Shown: positions 48,001 to 63,000, counted from the stretch's first letter. The stretch: 64,000 nt of DNA from Trichobilharzia regenti (GCA_944472135.2 OX235263.1:12135517-12199516), one strand, 5' to 3'. Numbers and translations: made by a program. Notes: generated from the sequence alone by a model not told the origin.

Positions 48001-51000
48001 CATTGGGAACGATTTCGAGCTGTATATCACCGATTATCTTCAGCCATTGGTGCTTACCATTCCGAAGACGCCAACCAGCCACGAAGTCGACACCCACCAC
48101 TTACGTGGGTGGCTTAGAATAAGTGTCAGAGATTTCATGCACTGATTCCATGTTTTGATTTCACCACCCTCTACCCACTCTTTTCCAACCTGATCCTTCC
48201 ATCGAGGAAGGTGATGACTTGGCGTGCGTAACACATGTCCTAACCATCTCACTGAATCGATGTAACATCACAATCTTGTCGATTTATTCTCCCTCCTTAT
48301 GTAATATTCAACGTCTAACCTCAATATTCCTTACCTTATTATGCCACTTAACACGGTAGATAGAATGCAGACGGCTATGATCAAAGACAGCAAGTCAGCC
48401 TTTTCATGTCTTCCACTTTCAATGATGGCCATATTTTACAGCCAGCCGTGTAAAGGATGACGGAGTGAACTGCTGAGCAGTACGCGCTTCCTTTTGTCAA
48501 TAACCAGCTGGATATCACGTCCTTGCCAGAGATAATGTAGGTTGATGTATGTATACCACATGAGTCTTTTGTATCAGTGCTGAGATTTCATCAGCAATCA
48601 GCCATTTGTGTCTGACGCATTTTCTATGCCGTTGATTTACATCTCAATGCGGAGACGCGTGGCTTATGCACCACCTGTCATCTCTTGGTTCCCAGGTTCA
48701 CATCCACCCCCTAACCGTCTACGTTAACCTGGACAACTAAATAATACCATTTGTCTTGAGACACAACAACAAGTGTAGCTTAAAAAATCCCCATTGTGTC
48801 ATATGAAAAACAGAAGATGTTCAATGAAGAGACTCTTTTCGGCGAATTCAATCATATAGCTGACAATCGCATTTATATTTATTTATTTGTGTGTGTGTGT
48901 ACATGAGGTTTGTCAAGTTTAGATAATTGATCAGGTAATACAAGAATGATCTAATATAGAAACAAAGTTAATTAGACAGGAACTAAAGTAAGATTGAGTT
49001 AGTAAGTTAGATGACGTAATACAATTGACGAAAATGTTTCAACCTAGGTCAGGGTAGCAACAGAGGTAATTACAGGTAGAGACTAAGTAGAAGTGGGGTA
49101 GATAATAATGCCATTTAAATCAGAACTGAAATTGAGCAATTAAGTTGGATGACGTAACATAAATGACTAGAAATTGAGCGTTGGTCAGATCAATTAAAGT
49201 GGTAGTGAGGTGTAGAAATTAAATCGGGTGAGGGTAGAGAACAAGAAAGTTGAAAATGCAAAAATATTACAACTGATAAGACAAAATAATACTAATGAAG
49301 AGACAGACGAAAAAAGATTGGGTAGAATTTACTTGTCGGGTAATAAGATACATTACGTCCATTGGAAGTGTAGTGATTGAACGAACTTCTTTAGTATGCA
49401 GAATTCAGGAGATAGCAAGTGAATCGCCATTGCTTCTGCAGTTTGAAGAAGTCTGATTCGTACACCTTTAGGAGGACTAGTTCGTATTCTGTAACGACTT
49501 TGAAGTTTGTTTGAGGCGTAGCTTGGTGTCCGGAATCTATCAGATGTTCTAAGATGGAGCTGCATGAGGGCATCGTTTCTCTCCTTTGTAAAACCATGTT
49601 GGTAAGTGTTCGGTGATATGTTTGGAAAGCGAATGCTGGTTGCGGCCTTCATACCTGGCTCCACACGAGCAGGTGAATTGATAAATACACATAACCTGGA
49701 ATATGGAAAACCCATTGCAAGAAATAGTGAGTTTAATCAAACAAATAACTCGAATTCTGCTGTCAGCTAGGATTAAAATTTCTGATTGAGTTACTATCTG
49801 TCATATACTTTAATTTCTTCATTGTTTTAACAATAACTTATTATACTACTTTTCATTTAATGTGCATACCATACCCATTAGTATGGAGACATTCCCTGAG
49901 GTGGCTTCCCTCACCTTACAAGCACTGTCTGGTCTATTAGCTCAAAAGCCGTGTCCATTATCAGCTGAACGTCTGTGTCAACTATTCGTTGTCAATATGT
50001 TCAATGTGGATCGTGCTGCCTCGATGACAAATCAAACAAGCACATTGACAACTAATAATTCTGCGAAGAATAAAATGACTACGACTCCTTCTACTACTAT
50101 TACTACTACCAATAATAATGAAACGAAGAGTAATTCTAACCATCCAACTGGAATTGACAATTTCCTACCATCTTCACGACTAACAGACATTGAAACACTG
50201 CGTTCTGTTCATCATGATCATGCTGCACGATTCGCACTGGATACGTTTAGTTTAGTATGCAGAAGAGCAGCTCAATTACTTCAAGAGGTATTATTATTAT
50301 TATTCCTTTTACTATATTATATGTTGTGATTTTTAGGCATTATATGTAACTGTGGACTCAGTTCCTGGAACAGCCCGTTCACGTTCCAGACTATGAGTCA
50401 TAGTTGTTTTACAATAGATGATAATACTACCCAGTTTTCCGAAGCCGGGAGTAGTTGAAACAGATTTCAGCCTTGTTAACTACTGGCTAAAGGCCGATTG
50501 CTTAAGCTCTAGTGAGCTGTGTCGGTGGTTCGGCGGTAGAATGTTCGCCAACTGCATACGTGATCCGAGGTTCAGATCCTAGCCGACGAGCCTCGCAACC
50601 TTAATTAGCCAGCAGTAGTGTGGTGAGAGCAATTTACGTCAATGTTTTTGATGTGTTGTGTTCTCTGAGCTGGATAGCGAAGCGTTCATCATCCTACTAG
50701 GTGACATCTTCAGTGCATACTTCAATTTGAAGTAAGCTTTTGGATTTTTTCACAAGTTTATCAATCATCTCTTCTGGTGATATTGGACGTGATTGGTTGT
50801 ATTTGTGTGTTTTCACACCTTCTAGGTTGCTTGTATTGGAACTGATTGTTTCCTTGACTTGAACTTTGACCCTTTGTGTGTGAAGCTTCTTTCTTATCGG
50901 TTGATAAATTTTGTCTATCTCAATGTGTCTATTGATTGGTGATTCACTTGAATACCAGGTAGGCTTCTAATAATTCTGTAGCATCCTAGTTGTTTCGTCT

Positions 51001-54000
51001 GTCTACTATTTGACAGTTGGTTTTCCCAGTCGAATTAATGTCCGTGGTTGTCGGTGTGTAGTGATATGAAGGAGTGGATATTATGTCTTTTGACGGCTAG
51101 CTTATGTTCGTGGATACGAAGACGAAGAGGACGTTGTCCAATTTATTAACTGTTACGTTGAAATTTAATCCTTGAGAAAAGGACGTTGTCCACTTTGGCT
51201 AATGTACTGTTTTTCACAGTTGCTACAATTTATTTTGTAGATGATGTTGGTTTTATCTTCTTTCGCTGTTGGGTCTTTTGGTTGACATAGAACTGAGTGA
51301 ATTGATTTTGTTGGTTTGTGTACGACGTCAATTCCTAAAGGTTTGAAGAGTCTTGTAGTGATTTCTGAGATATCCTTTATATATGGTAAGGCGATTTTCT
51401 TTGTGCTTTCTTTGGAGGCTTTTGGTTTGATCGGTTGACTTGGGGCTATATATCTTTTGATGAAATTCTGTGGATATCCATTGTTTTGGAAGACGTCCTC
51501 TAGATATTTTTCTTCAATTTTCCTTAAGGTGGGAATGCTGCAATAAGTCCTTGCCCTCTTGAGTGGTGTTTGTGTGCAAATCCTTTTGTGTGTTATTGGA
51601 TTGTTAATGTTGTAATTCAGTATTTGGTCTGTGTAAGTTGATTTTCTAATTCCCGGTGGTTGTTCGGTTGACTGAGACGTCCAAAAATGGGATTTGGTTC
51701 TCGGATTCCTCTTCCCTTGTGAATTTGATGTCGCTGAAGACGTCGTTTATCAAGTCCCAAATCAGGGCCATGAGAAAAACGATAAGAAAGCTTAACCTTG
51801 AGAAAATCAGCAGCCAATCACAACGGAGTTAAAGTGTAGAAATATTATTCACAGATATTTGACTTAATTTTATGAGAAACAGTTACAAAGAGATGACAGA
51901 ATAACCTTCAACAGGAAGTCAACCAATCGGAAGGGTTACTCTCTGCTAACAATAACGCTAATAATAATACTCATAAAAATCTATAAATACCTGTTGATTT
52001 TCTCAATAAACGACCTGTTGCCTGGCCTTTGTCTTCTATTGTTACAGTAGTAAACCTAGTAAAAAAAAAGGAAGTTGGGAGTGAGACTATCACCCCCACT
52101 TTCCATAAAAAAGAATAACACAATTGCTACTCAAAAATTCAACTCCCTAAATTTGTTCCACTCAGAACGCAAAAGAATAAAATAAATCATAAGTCAGATA
52201 CGTCCTCAAATTAGTGACCACAAAAATATCATAAAATGATAATTCTATAAGAGGAACTAGCGAAATGGGATAATTTAGGCGGCACAGCATCGCGAAATCA
52301 AGTAAGCAATGGTTACTGAAGATCATTCAAAGGAACATTTATTGCCTTCTGTTGTTTCTAGGACGATGAAGGAGAAAGTCTTAGCGTGTTCACCGTTGAT
52401 TTTATTTTGGATCACGTCTTCACCTCCAATCCCAATGAATGGGAGAGTATGAGAGTGTTGAGGTTATCGAGACCTATGTTCCAAGGTATACAAAACGCAC
52501 ACGCTGTCAGACCTTAGATTTACTCACGCGATTATGACACCGGATGCAAACAATTCTACATAGACACAGTGTTGTTGGTTGAACACACCGAGTTGTAGCG
52601 CATCTTCTACTAGTACAGGCAGGGTTTTAATAGCGTCGTGCAGTTAGACTGTAGACGAGATCTTTGACGGTCAAGCTCTGGAGTTGCTATGGTGCTACAT
52701 CTACAGATCTCTCAGTTTGGTGTGCATGCCACTGGGTATTTCACTATACGATGAGAAATTTATATTTTCCACACGTCCATAAACAGTTATGTTAATTGCT
52801 AGAGTATCTTCAAGTTTATATAATATTGATTTTCAGAAGACTTGGTCATTAGTCAATAAAGAACAGTCTTAACGATAACTTCTAAAGTTATGTATGCATT
52901 ATAACTAAAGAGTTGCAAGTCTGGTCGCGGATTAATATCAGTAAGAGAACTATTGAAAACATGTAGAAAGTACTGGACAGCTGTTTTCTCCTAGTTTGGG
53001 ACCCACTGACAGTACACACCTACACCTCGGATTTCGGACCCACGACCTCCCGGTTACAGGTCAAGCTTGTATAACCATTCAGCCTTGTGAGACCCGAATC
53101 GATGGCTAGCACATGAATTCTAATTTCAATCAATTCGTGATGCATTTACCTCGACTGGCATCATTCAGTGTCATTTTTGCGGTGAGTATTTGTTTTCCCT
53201 CTCGATCGGTTGAACTGGATTCCCACTGCCTATCACGACTTCTCTCTAAAACGAACAACAGGCAACTTCAGCCTGGACACAGTCATTAGCGAGTATCTAC
53301 CAGCCTGCCTTGTAACCAGACGGTCCTGCATGCGTACTCCCTAGGAGTCCCAAGCACTAGGACGAAACAGCTGTCCGGCACTCCCTGGTTTTTCTTCCAT
53401 GGTTCTCTAACTGATATCAATCCGTGATCAAATTTGAAAAGTAAATCGAATCCCAACAAATAAACTGTTGATAATTGAAGAGTTTTTGTTAATGAAAAGG
53501 TTAACATCGAATCATTTACATCGAAATTTCAAGTGGTGTATGCAAGAAGGGATTGTATGTATTCAAGTGTTGGTTTCTAGGGATGTGATTGGCTACAGGA
53601 TTTCATCATGAGCTGACATTAGTTAGAAAACCTTTGGAAAACATGGGAGTACTGGAGGGCTGTTTCGTCCTAGTTTGAAACTCTTCACGAATACTTAAAT
53701 ATTAATGAGATGCTCACTAGCGACTTGCCCTATTCAGGTAGGTAGTTGCCTGGGGTTCTAGTGAGAAGTCGTGACCGGTAGGGTGCAACAGGTCGGGTGT
53801 GAGGACAAATACTCGCCGAAGACATTGGTTTGGGGTCGCGCCATGTCATGAATTGGCAGAAGTTAGAATTCATGGGCCACTGGACCGGGTCCCAAACTAG
53901 GACGAAACAGCTGTCCAGTACTCCCAGGTTTTCCAATGGTTCTCTAACTTATGTCAGCTCAAGATTTGTATGTAGTTAAAAACATGGCTTATATGATAAC

Positions 54001-57000
54001 ACGCATTAATGTAACACTCAGTTGAACATCAGACCTAATAAGTGAGATGGTCATGCATGACAGCACATATGTGTGTATACATAATACTGACTAGTCATGA
54101 TTAATGCTCATACTGAATTGCATTCAATCTGAATGTATAAACTTCATTGAGATGAATGGTAATCTCAAAAACAGGTGGAAGAGAAGGGTTATGTGTTGTG
54201 TACGTTGATGTAGGTGAATTGTTAGGTGAAATAAAGAAAATTAGAGGTTTGTTGATACATGTGTAATAGGGGGATAGTAGGAATTTATACACATCTGGGA
54301 GGCGGTGGTATGACGTAATGCCAAGTGTTTATAAATTCACAGAAGGCCTGGGTAGCAATTATTATTATATCCTTTAATTCCTAGGGGGAAATAGGGCTTC
54401 AGTCAAACGTCTCCATTGCGTTCGGTCCTCTGCTATAGTTTTCACCTGGTTCGGGTTCCACTCGAGGACTTGTCTAGTGATGTCACTTAATTGACGGTTT
54501 GTTTTCTCAGAGTATGGCCAGCCAATCCATATCCATTTCTTCTTACTTATTTGTTACACAATCGGTTCCTGGTTGGTTCGCTTATTGCCAGAGATCCCTC
54601 ACTATTGCTGATCTTTTCTAGCCGGCCATCTGATCTTGAGTATTGAGCGAAGACAGTTGTTGATGAAGGTCTGTAGTTTGTTTGAGATGCTCTTTATGAC
54701 GCACCAAGTCTCCTATCCGTATAGCGAGTAGCACTGACTTCACATTGCAGTTCAAAATCCGGATGTTATTTTTGGTTCTGAGTGCTGTTGTCCTCCTGCA
54801 CACAGACTTGAGAGTAATGAAAGCTTGTCCTGCTTTCCCGATCCTCTCTGCTTTGTTGCTATCCTCATCAGTTCCGTCCGCCTGTAGTTGAGACGGTGCT
54901 TCCCAGGTAGGTGAAGGAGGTTGCTTCTTCCAGGTTCCACCCATTTACGCTGACTGTTGTCTGTTGGTGTTGCCTACGCATCTTCATCAATTCCGTTTTC
55001 TCTATGTTTACTTGGAGTCCTATCTTTGATGCTTCTTCCACTGTCGACTTGTTGCTTTCCACTTGCATATCTTCCATATTGTAGGAAACCAGACATACAC
55101 CATCGGCGAAGTCCAGGTCCTCCAAGTTTTTCGTGAGGGTCCATTTTATGCCTGTTTCCTCATTGCCCACTGTCTGTCGCATTATCCAGTCTATCAAAAT
55201 CAGGAAATAAATCATTGAAGATAGTAGGCAGTGTTGTCTTACTCCCGTCTTTACTTCGAAGGATTCCGTAAGTTTCCCGTTGTGGATTACTTGGCATGCA
55301 GCATTGTCGTACAACTGTTGGATGAGATGTATAATTGTCTGCGGCACCCCGTTGTAGCGAAGTAGTTGCCGAATCACCTTATCGATCGACGCTGTCGAAG
55401 CAATAGTGCCGTTTGGACCCGTTTCTTTTGATTGCTTGCTTGCTTGCTTGCAGAGCTCTCTGGCCGTTCGGTACCTAGAGGCTTTTGGCAATTTATTTGG
55501 TAACCGCTATAAGGGAGGTAGCTTGTGTGGATCACATGGTTTGATAGAGAACTACCAATGGATTTTACTACACCTTTGTCTAGACACCGTAGTGCTCGTG
55601 TCCCTAAGAACGGAAGAGTAACTTCCTATTTCACATAAACTGGCTCCAATTGAGCAGTTGAACTGATGGAAACAAGAAGAGCTTACTAGTGTGGTGAAAG
55701 CTGTCTGCTAGCCAAAATTGGTAGGCAGCAATTTACGTCAATGTTTAATTCCTAAATCTTGATCATAAGAAGAGAAAAGCAAGAGTAAAGACTAACTCAA
55801 CAACCGATAACAGCAGACTTTGTGTGGGCGGACACTATTTGAAGATATACAGTCTGACCATCAAAGAAACGGCCACCAAGAGATGACAGAATAACTTTCA
55901 ACGAGAAAACAACCAATCAGAAGACACTGTTTCTCTGCTAATAATAATGTCGAATAATAATGTACATAAAAATCTATAAATATATCTTGATTTCCTCAAT
56001 AAAAAATCTGTTGTCTGTTACTTGTCTTCTGTCGTTATACTAATTTGTGTGTTTCCCCATGTCGTTTCATAACAACCTCTAATATTGTTGCCAATATTAG
56101 GGCCGGGAGAAGGACAGAGCATATTTCAGTGCAAGCAGGGTCAGTCACTGTAAACAGCGCCTCACCTGCTTTCTGTCCGGATATTTTTCTGTAATGATCG
56201 AAACAGACTCACCTCCAATCTATTATTCACACAGCCTCGCGTCATCATATACCTTGGCAGACAGCGTATGCCCTTACAACTGTCCCATTAGGGTAACCAA
56301 GGCCTTATGATCCATACTAGGCGTCATTCGATCCACATACATACTACGGCCTCCAACCTTTGCCACTACATTTACTTCTTCTGTCCGGGACCCCGAACCC
56401 GCATGCATACGCAGCCTAAGGGACAGTCGGGCAGTCTCCTGTCCTTATACTAACCTTTAGGTACCTCGCCGGGCCCTTTTATGAATCCGATTTCATCCTA
56501 GTTTACGAATTATCAGAATTGTGCATTAAAATACCAACATACCACAACCCATATGCTTGTTTATGATTTATAATTTTTAATGAAATTTACACTGAAGTTA
56601 ATTCCATTCAGTTGGGAAGTTAAATTCAGTTAATTTCTTGTTTAACGTTATATACTACTGAATAATGGATATAAGTAGTTGGACAACACAACATATCAAC
56701 CAGTAGCACTTGCTACGCAGTTTGAAGTGATCTTATCAAAACAGAAGACAAGGGCCAGGCAACAGATCGTTTATTTAGGAAATCAACAAATATTTATAGA
56801 TTTTCATGTACACGATCATAGATTATTGTAAGCAAACAAACACATTCTTCTGATTGGTGGTTTCTCGTTGAACGTTAATCTGTCATCTCTTTGTGGCTGT
56901 TTCTTGAATGTCAGATCATATATATGCTAACCGTATCCGCCTACGAAAACTCTTTGTTCTTATTTTTCTCACGACGAATATTGGGGACGTAACCATCGTC

Positions 57001-60000
57001 GTAAATTACTGTCTACCGATTTGGCTAGCAGCCAGCCCTCACCATAATCTTATCCATCACCGGATGGCCGGTGGTTTATCTGGTTTAACTCAGCTTCGAC
57101 AGCCGAATAAATCGAAACCGTCTGAATTCTAGCTACCTACTTCTTGTTCTTCAGTTGTTAACTATTATTTTATGGTGTTGTTTTTAGAGTTTAGTGGCCA
57201 ATATTTATACTAAAGGGAGTGTTCACTTTTAAGTGGACCCGACAACTGCTGGATAACTCCACTATCAGTAGAGTGAGTGGAATGTAGATCATCGACTTAG
57301 ACACTCGACTTACAGTTAGAATCGACCCCTTGGGTTCGTGTCTCTCTCCACCTGTTTCAATCTGTGGACCACTGGGTATCATAGTCAACTCTCACACGAT
57401 AAGCTTGTGGCTCAGCTGGGAACATCAAAAACCCTTTCCGAGTAACTGTTTTCAAAAAATAACACAGCGTCAATTCTTTTCAGGCCTCTTAAGGTAGCTT
57501 CATGATCAGCCCATGAGCTTTCATCTTTGCTTCACACCATCTTGTTTATTTCACCCCGAATTCACTCTATACTCGTCGTTACAGTCTAGGGGCTGACGCT
57601 TGGTGACAAACCAACGTCTACTCAGTGTATGCCTAATCTACCTCCCTTTTTTCAGCATGTTTGTTGGGAAATCGGTTCTTGATTGATTCGCTTCCAGAGG
57701 TCCTTGTTGCTAATCCTTTCTGGTCGTCTAATTTACAGTATCGCGCCAGCAAGGACAGGTGTTGCTTAATAGTCTGGGGTAGTCTGTTTGAAGTGATTTT
57801 CGTGGTGATGCACCAAGTCTCTGACGAAGTCAACGTAGAAATTAACACAAGTTTAGCAGTTCAGTAGGCAAGTTACTGAACCATATAGCAGGACTGACTG
57901 AATTGCCGTTAGTGTTGAAAGTTCGGATGTTGTTGTTGTCTATGCTTAAGTGTAGCAGATTTCCACACTAGTTCCAGCGTATTGTGAAGATCTGTCTTTC
58001 TTTTCTTATTCTAACTGGCTTTGACATTCTCATCCTTGTCATCCATGCCTGTAGTTTAAAGGACGCTGCTTCGATGATAACTGAAAAAAGTGACCTTCTA
58101 TATATTTCTGTCATTCATTGTGATTGGGGCTTGTTGATGGTGGTGACTGAGGAGGGGGGTATCCTCATCACCTTTCTCCTCTATGCGTTCACCTAAAATC
58201 TATCATGTCTTCGCTGTCCCCTGTGCCAACTTGTTAGTTTTCGTCTGTAGATCTTCTAAATCTCGCGAAGTCCTAGGTCTCGTAGTGTTTTCTTGTCGGT
58301 CCAGTGTGTAGCCGTCTCCTCGATCCCGGCGATCCGTTGTATGATCCAGTTCACTACCACCACTGTCAGGAATATCATTAGTAATAATAGTATTAGTAGT
58401 CATCTTTGTACACTTTCACACATAAATTTTGCCTACTCTATTACCACTGTTATTTTTTTTTATTATACTTCTTCACTTAGGCCCCTCCAGAAGATGCTGG
58501 TCCAGGTTGGCTTCAGCCAGATGCCCGTATCCTACTGTCTGCACTTTGTCTATGGACTGAATGGATGATATTGCATCCAGAGCATTGGCTGCCTCCACCA
58601 AATCATCGTGATCCAACACTTCGTCCGCATTTAGATGATTGGCAATTAGTAGCTAGGCTATGCAGTCAAGCAGCTGCCTGGCTTTCACGTTACCCATCTA
58701 CAAGACGACCAAATTATGAAGAGATTACACCGACAACATCACTTGTTCTTCGACTTAAAGGTGAAATATGCAACGATGAGAAGTTAGAAGATGATATTCG
58801 AAAGTTGAGCACGTTTCAAACGCTGCAAGATGGAAGCTTGTTTAAAGCTACATTTCTTACTGAAGAAGTATATGTCGCTGGCTTTAAGCCAATGTTAGAT
58901 TTAACACCTAAGGTAAGAGTAAAATTGTATATAATGGATGTATACGAGTTTCTTGTTGAATATACTAGTGGTTCTGTTTTGCCATTATGTCTGCATTCAA
59001 TGTGTATATGTTCACAGTGTCTATCTCGAGGTAATGTAATTGATATATTGAGGGAAACAAAATCTGTCTAGAAATAAATACGGTAATCAATCTGTTTTCA
59101 TCGTTTTAAGTCTTCTTGAGATGTTAACTTTGCTTAGCTCTTTCTCCCGTGTTAGGTTGTATAATAGGATGAGCAATATTTGAGACTAGGTGTCGTGTGT
59201 TAGTTAAGGAGGGGAGGCTTCGTGTGCTTTTGGAAATGTGTGAGCGGTTGTTACTTCCCGGCTGCCCACACTGTGGAAGTTGATTGATTCTTCGGGTACC
59301 TGAAACAGAAAAAGGGTTAGTGTTGTGTGACCTCAGAGCCCAGAGGACAACTGCTTGAGACCGGTCACACACGGCCTGTATGAACTGGTTTCTGGGATTG
59401 GTTCCTTATGAATAACTTACCGCCGACTAAAGACCACCGTAGGATAATTCAGGACGAACAATTTTTGAGGTTGACCTTTTCTAAACCCTCTCTCCCTCCA
59501 GAGTCGAAAGACAGCCTATCTGGCATGCTGGTCATCTGAGGGAAACGCCTCACTGCTGCTACACCCCTATTCCCCAGGAGTAGAACTTCGCCCTCAGATC
59601 CCCAGGATAGTTTAAGAAAGATTCTTACACTAAGCCGGTAACTGCTTTTAGTCTAATCGCTATCCTAACAATCTTCCTGGCATGAGATGACCTGCTGGAA
59701 CACTGGTTCCAGCCAGTGCAGCTTGTTGGGTAATCGCGATGCTCAACTGAGGTGTCCACCACGTCAAGGTAGCAGCTATCAGTCGGATCGGGAAAGTCAT
59801 TGGATTAGGTTGTGAAGTTACATTGATTGAGTGAGATGGTTAGGACGTGTGTTTCGTATGCCTAGCTATCACCTTCCTCGATAGGGAAATGTTAACTGAC
59901 ATAGAATGGATCAAGTTGCAAAAGAGGTAGATGTGGTCAAACAAAACATTGTGCTTCGGTGGCACAGCGTTTAGGACGCTCGTCAACCATCCACATGGTC

Positions 60001-63000
60001 GGGGTTTGATTCCCGGCCGACACACTCCTTTACCTCGCTAAGCCAGAAATATTGCTGGTAAAGAGGAAAGGTTGGGCATGAGGCTAGCAACCTCATCCTG
60101 TAAAATTAATCACCGCTACAGCAACTTCAAGCCACTAGCTTGAGGCCCTATGTTCCACTGCGAACTTGAAGGAAAGAAAAAAACTTGAAGAACTGATTGA
60201 ATTCCCACAGAGAATTTTGCACAGAAAGTGCAGTAGTTCAAGTTTCCATAATCCATATAGCACATATAGGTAATAAAAAGACACCAGAAATGTTATGACA
60301 TAGGGTGAACCGTTTGAAGTTGTTGATAAGTTTGTGTATCCGGGTAGTTGTGTGAGTGCTGGCGGAGGGGTGACGGATGAGATTTCCAATCGTATAATGA
60401 AAGCTAGGGTCGCATACATCAAATTCAGCCACCTCTGGCGCGGTCGCGACGCTAGCCTGGCTGTCAAAAGTCGGGTATACAATGCTTCGGTGCTGGCTGT
60501 CTTGCTCTACGCCTGTGAAACCTGGCCTATGCGAGTAGACTGAGGATGTGCGGCGAATGTGTGTGTTCGATCATCGCTGTCTCCTCAGGATTGCTTGCGT
60601 TCGATGGCATCATCGCATGAGTAATTCTGAGGTTCGGTGGCCTGTGGTGTTTAAACACAGTGGAGATCATCATTCATTGAGTGTCGTCATCTGGAAGCAC
60701 CGGCTCCGGTGGCTTAGACATGTGCTACGAATGTCATCCCAGAGGCTTCCGTACAGATCTCTGTTGGCTAGCCAGCCCTGGGACGGGATGGAAAAGGCGG
60801 AGGGGTGGTCAGTCCATGACGTGGCGTCGTGGGATGAAGGATGCTTGTGCTAGATTAGTATCGGTTGGTGTGTCACGACTCCCTGGTTGAAGTCTGCGAG
60901 ATAGCTCGAATCGATGGCTCGAAACGTTATCGGATATGGCCAAGAATCGTAATCAACGGCGAACGTGTTGCAATTTCCTTCTTTCTTCCCTTCCCGATGA
61001 TAGTTAACGAATACTGTTTGAACTTGTTAGTTATGAGTGTTTTCCCTCCAGATGAAGTTCTCTACCTATATTTTTTTTACTTTTGATCTATGTTGTTTTA
61101 TTATTATTGTTTGGTGCATCTTTCTTGGTGCTCTATTGTACCAAGTTTTTTCTGCGTTTAAATAAATAAAGAAATAAATATGACGGGGGTGGGATGGGAT
61201 GTGGAAGAATAGTAACGTGGAAAAAACCATGAGGTGAAATTTATTTTCATAAAGTCTCACAGGGTGTTATACACTAATCTATACTGATGACCACGTTTCG
61301 AGCACAATTTATTATCAATGCTCATAATCATATCAAGGCACTACTCACACAACTTTTTAACTTCGTTAATGTAATTCCATTATTTTTTATTGTTTGACTT
61401 GATTGGTAGTAGTAAGATTTTCCATATTTCCGGTATGAGTTATCAGTCATTCCGATTACACTCACGCCCTTCAGAGATGATTTAAGAATGTTGTTGATGG
61501 CAAGGTATTGAACGAGAATAATTGTTTGTGTCATCCGGTAGAGGTGTCCACCCTGTTAAGTATTGTTAAATCTAATCTACTCAGACACCCGATAGACGCG
61601 AACTCAGCAACGAATTTTGGGAAGAACGAATGAGCTGTAAACAGTAGGTTTGGGAAGGGGTAACGAACTTTTTTCATTAAGGATAACACACACCATATTT
61701 ATACATTTTCAACCACATTAAAAGTCGATTGGGCCAGCGGACAATAAATTGTTGTGATTGGCTGATTATTAGTCCAAGGATAAACAAAGGGATGTAAAGT
61801 TGTCCAATGCGATTGTTTCCAGACTACAACGTAAACTAAATCTACATTTGAGAAATAATAACTTCTACCTCTACAAGTATTGACTTAAAATGTTAACTTC
61901 TATTTTTGGCTGCTTCTTATCAATCTTCATCTATTTAGTACACACTACAGTTTCACTTTCGTTCTTTGACTGAACTTTGGCACCTATTGGTTGTCTAAAG
62001 TTTAACTTTGCCATTGAATATGTATCACCCAACCTCTGCTTTCACAATTTGTCAACTCTCGTATATTATCTATTCTACTTTACTGCTCCCCATTAGTCTT
62101 TCCTGGGTTACTGAAAAAGGACTATACCATCCTGGGAAGGATGTTAAAGGTAGTTAGTAGGACTAGTGGTGTAAAACTCAGTCAGTTCGTAACTCACTAC
62201 ATTAGTAGAAAGGTATCTGAATATATGCGAAAAATGGTCTAAAACCATGCTCGACACCCAACACCCCCTCCATTCCCAACTCTCCCCTTGTATCTCATCA
62301 GGTAGAACCAGAAATCAGTACAAAATAATATATGCTCAACGATACCATATTTGGCCAGCCCGTGTTCTAAGTGACAGAGACGAGACAATGTTAAGCGCGA
62401 AACCTATGACTTGCTTTGTTGTTAATACCATGATTTTGGCTCTTTTATTTCTCTCTTATTTGTATTCTATACTGAACACCTTCTTAAACATACTTAGCTA
62501 CTTAATATTATTATCATTGGCTTACTTTTTGTACTTTACTGTATTCCTTCTTTTGTGTATCTCCTGGTCCCGACTATACTAGCACTATGAGTATTACAAA
62601 ATTGTCCTGTCATTAACCATCATGTAATATTAGTTTTGTGTTTGTTTGTTTTGTTTGGCAATACTAACTGACAAACTTGGTTGTGAACGCCGTTATCACC
62701 ATCTTAAAATTTTTTGTATTATGCAGGATTACTCACACTACCACAACATGCACTGCATTAGTGCTGACAATAAAAACACAACCTGAAATGTTTATCTTAT
62801 GATTGTTTAGTGTTGTTCAATCAGATTATCTGATCCTCTTGGTGATAAACATTCTTAAATATCATTTCATAACTTGTAATATAATTATAGCTGTTACTGT
62901 TCACCACGCATAAACATATCAGAGCTTCCACTACCCAATGCTGAAGTATTATTTATTATTGTTGTTTATTTTCCTTTCTACTTCTTGGTATTTTTTCGCA

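Noticed and set aside
50614..52048. A complete LTR retrotransposon bounded by the two LTR-like pieces.
   Set aside because: The pieces are the two halves of one repeat, not two copies, and the interior is a Penelope-like fragment on the other strand.
62247..62582. Open frame with a strongly hydrophobic C-terminal half that looks like membrane segments.
   Set aside because: It is a reading of AT-rich intron DNA with T-rich codons; no conserved motif, splice sites or repeat context support a gene.
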